The notes under the pieces were generated by a model that ran no database searches, was not told the origin of the DNA, and saw nothing but the letters and a program-made list of their open reading frames with translations. The translations under genes were made by a program, and so were the position numbers. Shown one piece after another: positions 1-7,872 of a stretch of DNA of 64,000 nucleotides. Every line of letters starts with the position of its first letter. Within the stretch, counting starts at the first letter, position 1. The DNA comes from an uncultured Coriobacteriaceae bacterium. GTDB lineage: Bacteria > Actinomycetota > Coriobacteriia > Coriobacteriales > Atopobiaceae. Location of the stretch: NCBI GenBank assembly GCA_902788705.1, contig CADALE010000002.1, positions 1-64,000 of the forward strand, in the 5' to 3' direction.

Positions 1-387
1 GGCAAAGGGAACGAGGAACGCCACGAGCCCCGCGACCTTGTTTGCACTGGTATGGAGCATGACAAGGCGTCTCTCCACCACAAGGCCACTTGCCACGTTC
101 GCTACCTTCACAAGGGCTATCGCGGCAATCCACGCCCACAACCATGCGGGCACGTCTATGACGGGGAGCACCTTCTCCAAGCAAACCACGGCCAGAGCGA
201 GGTCGGCAATGCTATCGAGTCTGGCCCCAAGCTCACTAACTGAGTTGGCCCTTCTCGCCACACACCCGTCGAGCATGTCCGTTAGCCCAGCGAGTGCGTA
301 GACCAAGAAGAACGCCAGAGAGAAGGCGACCGGCATCATCAATGCGAAGCTAAGCGCGATTCTGCCTATCGTGACCGCATTTGCCAT
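1..387 (-). CDS. CDP-alcohol phosphatidyltransferase family protein, 3' end cut by window edge
   Basis: Reading the minus strand from the ATG at 387 gives 129 codons that stay open to base 1, so the C-terminus lies outside the window. The protein begins MANAVTIGRI and carries the complete family signature D-G-x2-A-R-x8-G-x3-D-x3-D (DGCVARR then GARLDSIAD), whose aspartates bind the metal and CDP-diacylglycerol. Hydrophobic segments flank the motif, as expected for a membrane enzyme. The family makes phosphatidylglycerol phosphate, cardiolipin or related phospholipids from CDP-diacylglycerol; the exact head group cannot be told from this part. An upstream in-frame ATG at 417 (adding MRCVACAPGS) has a better-spaced GAGAGG site, so the start is uncertain. 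Confidence 0.85.
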   Translation of the reverse strand, partial: MANAVTIGRIALSFALMMPVAFSLAFFLVYALAGLTDMLDGCVARRANSVSELGARLDSIADLALAVVCLEKVLPVIDVPAWLWAWIAAIALVKVANVASGLVVERRLVMLHTSANKVAGLVAFLVPFA

Positions 388-463
388 GCTCCCTGGAGCA
401 CAGGCAACGCAACGCATCGTCTTACAAGGCCTCTCTCTTTTATGGAGCAGCGGCATGGCATCC

Positions 464-1015
464 TCACTCGTCCAGCTCGAGCCGCATGAGCACCAGCTCC
501 TGCCAGCCGCCCTGGCGCGTGCGGAAGCCCCGGGGGTTCCTCCCGTACTCGACGAAACCCGAGCTCTGGTAGAGCGCATGGGCACGCTCGTTGTCCGCAA
601 CAACCTCCAGCTCGAGCTGGGCGTACCCCGCAGCCCGCGCGCATTCGATGCACGCCTCGATCAGGGCCCGACCGATGCCGAAGCCCCAGTACGCCCGCTC
701 GATACCGATGCCAAACTCAGCTCGGTGCCTCAGCTTCTCCTTCGAGCCGACGCAGCCGACTCCCGCGGATCCCACGATGCAACCGCCGACCTCGGCGAGA
801 ATCTCCACCTCGTTGTCGCTCTCCGCCCTCCCCTGCAGGTACTCCGCCTCGCCCTCCAGGGTAAAGCCGCCCTCGTCGGGATAGGTGAGCAGGTAGTCCG
901 TCTCCGCGTGCGTCAGGTTAAAGCTGTCGAGTGCGGTGCGCGCATCCTCGGCCGTCCCGTTGCGCAGGACGCACTGTCGGCCGTCGCGCAGCGTTATCGT
1001 CTTCTGGTATTTCAT
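464..1015 (-). CDS. GNAT family N-acetyltransferase
   Basis: A 183-residue single-domain acetyltransferase. The acetyl-CoA pyrophosphate loop is visible as YWGFGIGRALIEA, followed by the typical C-terminal strands (LELEVVADNERAHALYQSSGF, where the Asn and Tyr are common in the family). GNAT enzymes transfer acetyl from acetyl-CoA to an amine; the substrate cannot be predicted. I start at the ATG at 1015 (MKYQKTITLR), which has GGGGG six bases upstream; an earlier in-frame start at 1063 adds 16 residues without family similarity. The gene diverges from the TetR gene at 1142, so the 126-bp gap probably holds both promoters. Confidence 0.85.
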   Translation of the reverse strand: MKYQKTITLRDGRQCVLRNGTAEDARTALDSFNLTHAETDYLLTYPDEGGFTLEGEAEYLQGRAESDNEVEILAEVGGCIVGSAGVGCVGSKEKLRHRAEFGIGIERAYWGFGIGRALIEACIECARAAGYAQLELEVVADNERAHALYQSSGFVEYGRNPRGFRTRQGGWQELVLMRLELDE

Positions 1016-1095
1016 GACTGGCCCCCACATCCCTACCAAGCAATCCGCTCTGAGATTTACCATCCCTGAGACAATTTACGTCACATACGTTACGC

Positions 1096-1105
1096 AACAT
1101 ATGTT
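1096..1105. promoter_or_regulatory. AACATATGTT palindrome, candidate TetR operator
   Basis: A perfect 10-bp palindrome 37 bp upstream of the TetR start and in the shared gap with the divergent GNAT gene. It has the form AAC-N4-GTT and is followed by AT. A near-identical site (24263-24276) precedes the other TetR gene of this window, which strengthens the operator reading. Binding is inferred. Confidence 0.45.
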
Positions 1106-1141
1106 ATCATACTCAGCAAGCAGAGGAGAAGGACGGAAAAC

Positions 1142-1783
1142 ATGCCTCCCAGTGTCAAGTTCACCAAGCAAGAAATCATCGACGCGGCCCTGCGCGTGAC
1201 GCGCGCAGGCGGCATCGGGTCCCTCACGGCGCGCTCCCTTGCCTCCGAGCTCAGCGCCTCAACGCGGCCGATGTTCACGTACTTCGACTCGATGGATGCG
1301 CTTAAGCACGAGGTCCACGAGGCCGCTAAGGACCTCTACCGCGCGTATGTCGAACGCGGCCTCGCCGAGCCCATCCCCTTTCTGGGCGTCGGCCAGAGCT
1401 ACATACGCTTTGCCAAGGAAGAGCCGGAGCTTTACAAGCTGCTCTTTCTCGAGAAGCCGAGCAACGCGGGCGGTGGCGCCATGGAAGCGCTCACGCTCTC
1501 GCAGGACCTCGTGCGCGCGTCGCTCATGCGCATCTACCGGATGGACGCGGAGCAGGCCGACTGCTACTTCCGCGACCTGTGGCTGGTGGCGTTCAGCTTC
1601 GCCACGCTCATCGTGACCGACGACAGCCCCTACACCGACGAGCAGATGAGTGCCATCTTCACCGAGTTCAGCCTCGCCATCTGCAAGGCCTACAAGGAGA
1701 TCCCGGGCCTGCACCGGGGCGACTTCGACCGCGACACAATCTTCAGGCAGCTCACGAGTGGCGGAGGGGCGGATGGCAGCTGA
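1142..1783 (+). CDS. TetR/AcrR family transcriptional regulator
   Basis: 213 residues with a standard TetR N-terminal three-helix DNA-binding domain (about residues 8-50; the SLTARSLASELS helix then the recognition helix around STRPMFTYF). The C-terminal part, rich in aromatic residues, resembles the WHG-type ligand domain of TetR regulators (AFSFATLIV stretch). An AGGAGAAGG ribosome site lies 10 bases before the ATG. Its 3' end overlaps the start of the small KTR zinc-ribbon gene at 1773, so the two are probably co-transcribed and translationally coupled. A palindrome just upstream suggests autoregulation. Ligand and regulon are unknown. Confidence 0.88.
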   Translation: MPPSVKFTKQEIIDAALRVTRAGGIGSLTARSLASELSASTRPMFTYFDSMDALKHEVHEAAKDLYRAYVERGLAEPIPFLGVGQSYIRFAKEEPELYKLLFLEKPSNAGGGAMEALTLSQDLVRASLMRIYRMDAEQADCYFRDLWLVAFSFATLIVTDDSPYTDEQMSAIFTEFSLAICKAYKEIPGLHRGDFDRDTIFRQLTSGGGADGS

Positions 1784-1952
1784 CACGCAGAGCGAGTTCA
1801 TCAGGTGCCCCCGCTGCGGGCAGAAGACCAGGACCAAGGTGCTGCCTGGCACGGTCCTGATCGAGTTCCCGCTCTTCTGCCCCAAGTGCAAGCGCGAGCT
1901 TGTCGTCGGCTTTAGGAGAGGAACGCTCACCAGCAGGGCAAACGTAACGTAG
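1773..1952 (+). CDS. Cysteine-rich KTR-type zinc-ribbon protein
   Basis: A 59-residue protein with two CPxC knuckles: IRCPRCGQKTRTK and LFCPKCKRE. The KTRTKV between them is the hallmark of the Cys_rich_KTR family (PF14205), small proteins often found in conjugative elements and next to TetR regulators. The ATG at 1773 has a strong GGAGGGG site and lies inside the last 11 bases of the TetR gene. The protein probably binds one zinc ion; its role is unknown. A strong terminator follows. Confidence 0.8.
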   Translation: MAADTQSEFIRCPRCGQKTRTKVLPGTVLIEFPLFCPKCKRELVVGFRRGTLTSRANVT

Positions 1953-2000
1953 CTACTGACCACAGCAGCAATCGAATACCACCACCGTGCGAGACGCAAA

Positions 2001-2043
2001 GACGCAGTGCCGGCCCCAAGGCTGGCACTGCGTCTTCTTTATT
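2001..2043 (+). terminator. Rho-independent terminator of the TetR-KTR operon
   Basis: A 15-bp near-perfect stem (2001-2015 with 2020-2034; GACGCAGTGCC arm) with a 4-base loop, followed by TTCTTTATT. Confidence 0.9.
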
Positions 2044-2069
2044 AATGGGCAAGAAAGGAGCATCTAATC

Positions 2070-2756
2070 ATGAGAGTCCTCGTACTGAACGGCAGCCCCA
2101 AGCGGGACGCAAGCGACACCATGCACATCACACGTGCCCTCATCGAGGGAATGCGCGACGCGGCAGAGCAGGACGTCCGAACCATCCACGTCGTCGACCA
2201 GCACATCGAGTACTGCACAGGCTGCTTCTCCTGCATGCGCAACGGCGGCGACTGCGTCCACAACGACGACATGCGCGTCATCCTGGAGAGCATCCTGCAG
2301 AGCGACCTCTTGCTGCTCAGCTTCCCGCTGTACTGCTACGGCATGCCCGCGCCGCTCAAGGCGCTCATGGACCGAACCCTGCCGCTCTCCAGCATGGCAA
2401 TGCAGCGTGTGGGAGACCGCTACGAGCACGTCGGCCAGGCGGACTTCTCGCACCTGCGCTACCTCATGGTCTGCGGCTGCGGCTTTCCCAACAGCACCCG
2501 TAACTTCGAGCCAGCGGTCGCGCAGTTCAAGCTGATGTTCCCGAGCGACCACACCATCGTCACCGTTCCTGAGTCGCCCATGTTCAACGCACCGGAGGCT
2601 GCCATGGTGACCGTGCCCAGGCTCGATCTGGTCAGGCAAGCCGGGCGGCAGTACGCCGAGACGGGCGCGATCGAGCCCGGGCTGCTTGCCGAGATTGGCT
2701 CCCCCATGATTCCGGAAGACACATACGCCGCCATCGTGAACGGCACGATGGCGTAG
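2070..2756 (+). CDS. Flavodoxin-like NAD(P)H-dependent oxidoreductase
   Basis: 228 residues starting MRVLVLNGSPKRD, the FMN-phosphate binding loop of the NADPH-dependent FMN reductase/flavodoxin_2 fold. Four cysteines at about 49, 52, 55 and 62 (YCTGCFSC ... DC) match the subfamily with a Cys-rich loop after the second strand, some members of which have Fe-S or redox-active cysteines. LLLSFPLYCYGMPAPLKALMDR is the usual flavin-contact segment. It probably reduces a quinone, azo or similar small substrate in the cytosol using flavin. AGGAG precedes the ATG by about 10 bases. The next gene follows after 10 bases. Confidence 0.85.
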   Translation: MRVLVLNGSPKRDASDTMHITRALIEGMRDAAEQDVRTIHVVDQHIEYCTGCFSCMRNGGDCVHNDDMRVILESILQSDLLLLSFPLYCYGMPAPLKALMDRTLPLSSMAMQRVGDRYEHVGQADFSHLRYLMVCGCGFPNSTRNFEPAVAQFKLMFPSDHTIVTVPESPMFNAPEAAMVTVPRLDLVRQAGRQYAETGAIEPGLLAEIGSPMIPEDTYAAIVNGTMA

Positions 2757-2766
2757 GGAGGCTGTC

Positions 2767-2928
2767 ATGGAGATACGAGAGCGGTGGGTCCTCACCACCT
2801 GCACGACCGTCCTGATGAGCATCGCGTTTGGCATCTCGCTGCACAACATCGGGACGGGCATCTGCCTTGGCGTTTGCATGGGCGTGGCCTTTGGCCTGTT
2901 TGGCTCGGGAGATGAGGACGATGAGTAG
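2767..2928 (+). CDS. Small membrane protein, 53 residues
   Basis: ATG at 2767 with GGGAGG six bases upstream. The product is MEIRERWVLTT followed by one or two hydrophobic helices rich in Gly/Cys (GTGICLGVCMGVAFG) and an acidic tail (GDEDDE). It overlaps the start of the esterase gene, so it is probably in one operon with the flavodoxin-like and esterase genes. No family recognised. Confidence 0.6.
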   Translation: MEIRERWVLTTCTTVLMSIAFGISLHNIGTGICLGVCMGVAFGLFGSGDEDDE

Positions 2929-4687
2929 AAGCGGAAAGAGACGAGGGTGTCTCGTTGTCATGTTGGGGCTCCTTGCGACATGCGTCATAGCCGGGGGCAC
3001 TTGGTCGCGGTTCGGCGGCTTTGGCACGGGGCCGTCCGCGGATGCAGGCGTGTTCGCGCGGTACGCGGCGGAGGTCTCCGCTATTGAGATCCCCGCTGGA
3101 ACGCGCGTTGTCGCGCTTGGCGAGGCGACCCACGGCAACAGGGAGTTCCAGGAGCTCAAGCTCGACGTGCTCAAGGTGCTGGTGGAGCGCTACGGGGTGC
3201 GCGCCTTCGCGCTGGAGGCAGATGCTGGCGGCTGCGAGTTGGTCAACCGCTACATACACGGCGGCGAGAGCACGCTCGAGGAGACGGTTGGCAACCTCGA
3301 CTTTTCCCTCTACCGCACCGATCAGATGGCGGAGCTCATCTCGTGGATGCGCGCGTATAACGAGACCGCCGCGCCGGGAGAGGATCTGCGGTTTTACGGC
3401 TTCGATATGCAGAACTACGAGCACAGCCACCAGCTTCTTCTTGAAGAGCTGCGCACTTGCGGGCTTGATACCGCAGGCCTCGAGAGCCTCGGGCAACTGC
3501 GCGACGAGCATCCCGACGGCCTCGACCGGGACCTCGTGGTAGCAACGTACGAGGACATCCGCCAGAAGCTCGAGGCGCTACCCGATAACGCAGACACGCG
3601 CCTCGCGCTCCACCTGGTCGATTGCCTCCTCCAGAACGATGAGCTGGGAAGGGCGGCCAATTCCCCCAAGAGCCACGGGCTGCGGGACCACTTCATGGCG
3701 CAGAACGTGCTGTGGATCCTCTCGCAGGAGGAGCAGCGCGGCAACCCGTGCATTCTCGTCTCCGCGCACAACGGCCACATCGAGCAGACCGGCACCTACG
3801 GTCCCGATGCCAAGGTGATGGGAAATCTGCTCACCGACGAGCTGGGCGGGGCGTACTACGCGATCGGCACCGACTTCTTTAGGGCCGAGGTCAACCTGCC
3901 TAAGGGTGACGGACGCATGACGCACACGTTCTACTCGTACGACCCGCTTGCCCACGCGGCCACTACCTGCGGATACGAGTGCTGCTGGCTCGACTTCGCG
4001 CGAGTGCCCGTGGACTCTCCCCTACGTGCCTGCGTCGATGGCCCCATCATGATGGGCAGCGTCGGCGAGGGATTCAGCCCACTCATGTACGTGCTGCCAC
4101 AGGCATACCGGGTCAAGCGAGAGCCGTCGAGCCCGTACCGTAGGCCCATACGACACCAAGGGCAACGCAACGAACCGTTGCGTGACACACTGCGGCCGGT
4201 GCAGTACCTTCACATCGTGGACTCGAGAAAGGAGCCAACCATGGCAACCAAAGACGCACTCGTACAGGCCCGCAAGGAAGCTGGGCTGACGCAGGAGGAG
4301 TTGGCACGGAAGGTCTACGTGACCCGCCAAGCCATCAGCCGCTGGGAGACGGGCGAGACGACGCCGAGCATCGACATGACCAAGCTCCTCGCCTCGGCGC
4401 TCGGCGTCCCCGTCATGCAGCTCCTCGACCTGCCGGCGGAGCCCGCGTGCCAGTGCTGCGGCACGCCGTTCTCCGTTCCCAATATGGACCGCGGGCACGA
4501 CGCCGATGGTCACGAGAACCCCGACTACTGCAAGTGGTGCTACGACCAGGGCGCCTTCGCCTACGAGACCATGGACGACGTGATCGAGGATGGCTCGCAC
4601 GGCATGTGTAGGGCTGCGCGGAACGCGACAGCCACTCATCGATTCGCCGTCCCCCTCGAAATTGGTGCCGCATGCCAGCCCCCTTGA
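2921..4687 (+). CDS. Erythromycin-esterase-family protein, frame open into a downstream XRE regulator
   Basis: From the ATG at 2921 (just inside the end of the small membrane gene) the frame encodes a signal anchor (residues 11-26), then an erythromycin esterase (EreA/EreB-like) domain at about residues 45-400: LGEATHGNREF (Glu68 and His71 of the family active site), ALEADAGGCELVNRY, and VSAHNGHIEQ. The family hydrolyses macrolide lactones in a few cases, but most members are uncharacterised. After PSSPYRRPI at about residue 410 there is no stop: the frame continues through about 30 non-family residues into the XRE/zinc-ribbon gene at 4241. A second, degraded copy of the esterase tail at 22 kb shows the natural ending (PYDSMVAV), so this copy has probably lost its last residues and stop in a rearrangement. 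Whether a fusion protein is made is unknown. Confidence 0.7.
   Translation: MSRSGKRRGCLVVMLGLLATCVIAGGTWSRFGGFGTGPSADAGVFARYAAEVSAIEIPAGTRVVALGEATHGNREFQELKLDVLKVLVERYGVRAFALEADAGGCELVNRYIHGGESTLEETVGNLDFSLYRTDQMAELISWMRAYNETAAPGEDLRFYGFDMQNYEHSHQLLLEELRTCGLDTAGLESLGQLRDEHPDGLDRDLVVATYEDIRQKLEALPDNADTRLALHLVDCLLQNDELGRAANSPKSHGLRDHFMAQNVLWILSQEEQRGNPCILVSAHNGHIEQTGTYGPDAKVMGNLLTDELGGAYYAIGTDFFRAEVNLPKGDGRMTHTFYSYDPLAHAATTCGYECCWLDFARVPVDSPLRACVDGPIMMGSVGEGFSPLMYVLPQAYRVKREPSSPYRRPIRHQGQRNEPLRDTLRPVQYLHIVDSRKEPTMATKDALVQARKEAGLTQEELARKVYVTRQAISRWETGETTPSIDMTKLLASALGVPVMQLLDLPAEPACQCCGTPFSVPNMDRGHDADGHENPDYCKWCYDQGAFAYETMDDVIEDGSHGMCRAARNATATHRFAVPLEIGAACQPP
4165..4183. promoter_or_regulatory. 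Inverted repeat upstream of XRE gene
   Basis: 8-bp perfect arms (ACGCAACG / CGTTGCGT) with a 3-base centre, 58 bp before the XRE start. Candidate operator for the XRE protein, or scar of the rearrangement that joined it to the esterase frame. Confidence 0.35.
4241..4687 (+). CDS. XRE helix-turn-helix regulator with zinc-ribbon, abnormal C-terminus
   Basis: 148 residues from the ATG at 4241, which has its own AAAGGAG site. Residues 6-60 are a Cro/CI-type helix-turn-helix (LTQEELARKVYVTRQAISRWETG). Residues 70-112 are the putative zinc-ribbon domain often fused to it (CQCCG ... YCKWCYDQGAFAYETMDDVIE, cysteines 70, 73, 97, 100). In relatives the domain continues after the TMDDVIE helix; here it is replaced by SHGMCRAARNATATHRFAV, a segment also found at 22.2 kb in another context, so the last 30 residues look like junction sequence. 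It is in frame with the preceding esterase, so it might also be made as the C-terminus of a fusion. Confidence 0.7.
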   Translation: MATKDALVQARKEAGLTQEELARKVYVTRQAISRWETGETTPSIDMTKLLASALGVPVMQLLDLPAEPACQCCGTPFSVPNMDRGHDADGHENPDYCKWCYDQGAFAYETMDDVIEDGSHGMCRAARNATATHRFAVPLEIGAACQPP

Positions 4688-4762
4688 CGGTCTTTCATGT
4701 GACCACAAGCGGAGCGCCGAGCAATGCACCCAGATCATCATCGAATGCGAGGGGCCCGTCGT

Positions 4763-5359
4763 TTAGGCATAGTCCTGTGACGGCTGAGCCACCCGGTACC
4801 GCAGTCTCACGTAGGAGTCCCGCAGCGCCTCACATCCCAGCAGCTCGAGGGGACGGAGCTTAGAGAGCTCCCCGACCGACGCAAGCGACGGGCCGTCCAC
4901 GAGCGTGGGCGTGTCGCGCCCTCCCACCAGAAGCGGGGCCACCACGACGTCCACGAAGTCGACGAGCCCCTCGCGCACGAGCGCCGCATTGAGCGTGCCG
5001 CCCGACTGGATCGTGAGCCGATCGCATCCGTGCTCCACCTTGAGCCGGCACAGCGCCTCGGAGAGGTCCTGCCGCTCCTGGTACATGACCGAGAGGTTGC
5101 CCTCCCCCACCGCAAGCGCCGGGTGCGACGCGTTTGAGGTGATGACGACGAGCTGCCGGCACCTGGCGCAGAGCCACCGCACGCCGGCCTCGGTCAGGTG
5201 CGCGTTGTCCAAAATCGCGAAGGAGACGGGCAGCCGCTCAGGCAGAGGGAGCTCGTTTGCGCCAACCTTGGCCATGACCTTCCCCGTGTTGAGCGACCAT
5301 AGGTCGGTCTCCTGCTCCAGCTCGTAGTACTGACGCAGCCCCTCGGCCACGCCGGGCAC
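4763..5359 (-). pseudogene. RibD C-terminal/dihydrofolate-reductase-like protein, 5' truncated
   Basis: 198 residues from a GTG, with the frame closed by TGA 25 bases further upstream. It matches the RibD_C/DHFR-like family from about residue 30 on: LWSLNTGKVMAK, VVITSNASHPAL, CDRLTIQSGGTLNAALVREGLVDFVDVVVAPLLVGG, TPTLVDG. The usual N-terminus with the NADPH-binding start (PYV...SLDG) is missing. The break coincides with the left end of the prophage remnant, so the gene was probably cut by that recombination. The family reduces pyrimidine or folate-type substrates with NADPH; this copy is unlikely to be active. Confidence 0.6.
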
Positions 5360-5421
5360 GCGCGGCTGGCGTACGTCGGTTGCTCATCGCACGACTGCTT
5401 CCTCACGGAGAGGTGGGTCTG

Positions 5422-6641
5422 ATGGCCGTCCCAATCCCGATGCTCATCTGGTTCGACCGCTTCGACGATCGCATCGGGACGCTCAAGGTCGCCGGCGAGC
5501 TCGTGCGCACCGAGGAGCTCAACGGCGAGGACACGCTGGAGTTCCGCTGCCGCGAGGTGCCCGCCAACGGCGACCGGCTGCTGTGGCGGGACGGCGACGT
5601 GTGGCGCGAGCACGTCGTCGTGCGCACCGAGGAGCCCCTGGAGGGGCTCTGCTCGGTCTACGCGGAGTCATCGCTCTGCGAGCTGCTGGACGACTTCATC
5701 GAGGAGGAGCACCTGACCGCGCGCACGGCGGCGCAGGCCATGGGGTTCGCGCTGAGGCCGACGCGCTGGACGCTGGCATACTGCGACGTGACGGGCACGG
5801 CGGGCTGCGTGCTCTACCACGTGAACGCGCTCTGGGCGCTGCGGAGGGTCGCTGGCGTGTGGGGCGGCGAGGTGACGCCCGTGATAACGGTCGCCAACGG
5901 GCGCGTGGCGTCGCGCTCGATCCGCTTCGAGGCGCGCAGGGGAGCCTGGCGCGGGCTGCACCTCACCTACGGCAAGAACATGGCGGACTGCACCAGGACC
6001 GTCCTGGAGCAGGACGTCTACACGGCGCTCTACGGCTTCGGCATGGGCCTGCCGCTGACCGACGAGGACGGGCGCTACAAGGGCGGCTACCGGCGAAAGC
6101 TGACCTTCGGCGAGGTGAACGGCGGTGCCAACTGGGTGGGCGACGAGGACGTCCGGCTGGTCTGGGGCCGCTGGAACGCGGACGCACGGCAAAGGTGCAC
6201 AGCTTCGGGCAGGTGAGCTTCCCGGAGTGCACGGACCCTGCGACGCTGCTCGCCCTGACGCGCAGGGCTCTGGCGGACGCCACGCAGCCCAAGGTGAGCT
6301 ACGAGGTGGACGCGGTGGCGATCGGCGCGAACGACGCGGAGCTGGGCGACGAGGTGGCCGTGGTCGACACGAGCCGGAGCCCCGAGTGGCGGCTGAGGGC
6401 CCGCGTGGTGCGGCGCGTGCGCACCTTCGGGGACGCGGTGAGCTGCCGGGTGACGATCGGCACGGCGCAGGCCGTGGACTACGCCCAGGCGAGCGAGCTG
6501 TCGGCGCAGGTGGCGCAGCTGCAAGACGACGTCGCGGGCATCGACGGCAACCTGAGCGTGGCAACGAGCACGACCTACGTCACAGAGACCGTGACCGAGG
6601 CGAACGACGAGCTGGACGAGCTCGGGGACCTGGACTTCTGA
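5422..6641 (+). pseudogene. Phage tail/baseplate (endopeptidase-like) protein, frameshifted
   Basis: Starts MAVPIPMLIWFDRF behind GGAGAGG. The first frame runs to about 6180 and ends at a TGA at 6214-6216; the following frame (from AKVHSFGQVSFPECTD) continues to 6641. Restoring one G in GACGCACGG near 6178-6186 gives a continuous NADGTAKVHSFGQ, so a single-base deletion breaks the gene. The product would be about 406 residues, matching the siphophage tail/prophage endopeptidase-like proteins that follow the distal tail protein (ALYGFGMGLP and RRKLTFGEVN segments), with a coiled-coil-like tail (AQASELSAQVAQLQDDVAGI). Genuine mutation or sequencing error cannot be separated here. Confidence 0.7.
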
Positions 6642-6712
6642 GATATCTCACTGCGACACGGGCACAGCCCGCAATGTGATTGGCAGGAAGGAAGCGTCTT
6701 GCTGGCTGGACA

Positions 6713-7753
6713 CTACAGCCTAGGAACTTTGGTGCCATCGACGTACAATTCGGTTTCGTCGTCGATAACGAGGGGATCTCCGAAGTTCGAGAACTGGTGC
6801 ATCGCGCCAAAGCGTTGTTCAGTTACGCCTTGATCGAGCTTCTTCTTCCCGCGGACCAACCGTAGGTTGACGAAGGTACCGTGCTGGGCGAGCACAACGT
6901 CGCATCTTTCCAGGCCTCGCTCGCCGTCGTTTTGGATTTCTATGACGGTATCCCCGTTTTCGTCTACCTTGTAGTCCCACGCAAGTTTGAACTGGGTTCT
7001 TGAGCTCTCGCTCTCGCTCTTGAGCGCGGTTACCGTGATGTTTGCAGTGCCGTTGTCCCCCTCGAGTATAAGGAGCCCGTCACCGCCCGACCTAAGGAGA
7101 GCGCGCGATTGGATTTCGCCATACCCAGGGTTCGCTGTGACTAGCTGGGGCTTTTCCTGCGTGTTGTGCAGGAACACGACTTGGGTGGGACTGCCAGAGC
7201 CATCCTTGATGACGTACCAGCTGCACTCGACGCCTTGGACCGTCGCCTTGCGTGGGAGCACGGTACAGCCGAGGTACGGGTAGAAGTGCGACAGGATGGC
7301 AGCCGCCAACGCTGACATCAGGGCGAAGACAACCGCTGAGGTGACAATTGTCATGCCTATGCCCATCTTGGCCTCCCTCTTCTTTCCTTTCCCGCCATTG
7401 CCCTTCTTGGCTTCTGCTCCGGCAGGCATCTCGATGCCTAGAAAAGTGCCGCACCCGGTCGCTATGCCCCTGGCAACCTCGTCGGAGACCTCTGGGTCGA
7501 GCACATACGTACCCGTCAGATGAGCCGCTGCTTCCTGAGCCGCCTGCAGGAGGGATTCCTGCGTCGCAGCTTCCATGGCTGACGAGAAATAGCCGAGGAA
7601 GGTGTCGTCGCATCCGATGTCGAGCAACTTCGCCTCGCGAGTATCGGAGCCCAGACCATCCTTGATGCATTTGAGAAATACGTCCCTATTGCCAAGGATG
7701 CTTGACCCGCTCTTCCTGAGAGCAGCCACGACCACATTGCAGATATCAGCCAT
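6713..7753 (-). CDS. Hypothetical membrane protein, phage cargo (moron)
   Basis: 346 residues from the ATG at 7753 (GGGGG five bases upstream). Residues 1-130 are soluble and helical ([16 protein letters not shown]), followed by a lysine/glycine-rich linker ([14 protein letters not shown]), one transmembrane helix (about 137-160) and an extracytoplasmic beta-rich domain of about 180 residues. No family recognised. It lies on the strand opposite to, and between, two consecutive tail genes, has lower GC than they do, and its end faces the end of the frameshifted tail gene. This is the usual place for a lysogenic-conversion gene expressed from its own promoter. Confidence 0.6.
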   Translation of the reverse strand: MADICNVVVAALRKSGSSILGNRDVFLKCIKDGLGSDTREAKLLDIGCDDTFLGYFSSAMEAATQESLLQAAQEAAAHLTGTYVLDPEVSDEVARGIATGCGTFLGIEMPAGAEAKKGNGGKGKKREAKMGIGMTIVTSAVVFALMSALAAAILSHFYPYLGCTVLPRKATVQGVECSWYVIKDGSGSPTQVVFLHNTQEKPQLVTANPGYGEIQSRALLRSGGDGLLILEGDNGTANITVTALKSESESSRTQFKLAWDYKVDENGDTVIEIQNDGERGLERCDVVLAQHGTFVNLRLVRGKKKLDQGVTEQRFGAMHQFSNFGDPLVIDDETELYVDGTKVPRL

Positions 7754-7872
7754 CTGAACCCCCGAAACACCATCCAATCAAATCCGTTAAGAGTGTATCC
7801 GAGCGGCAGGTTCATACCGGCAACAAGTCTGTGACGCGGGCATACCCCTCGGACAATCGAACGGAGGTAGAC

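Noticed and set aside
5583..6564. Long alternative-frame readings across the tail gene
   Set aside because: Arg/Ala/Pro-rich shadow frames of GC-rich DNA; only the stretch from about 6190 to 6641 is real, as the continuation after the frameshift.
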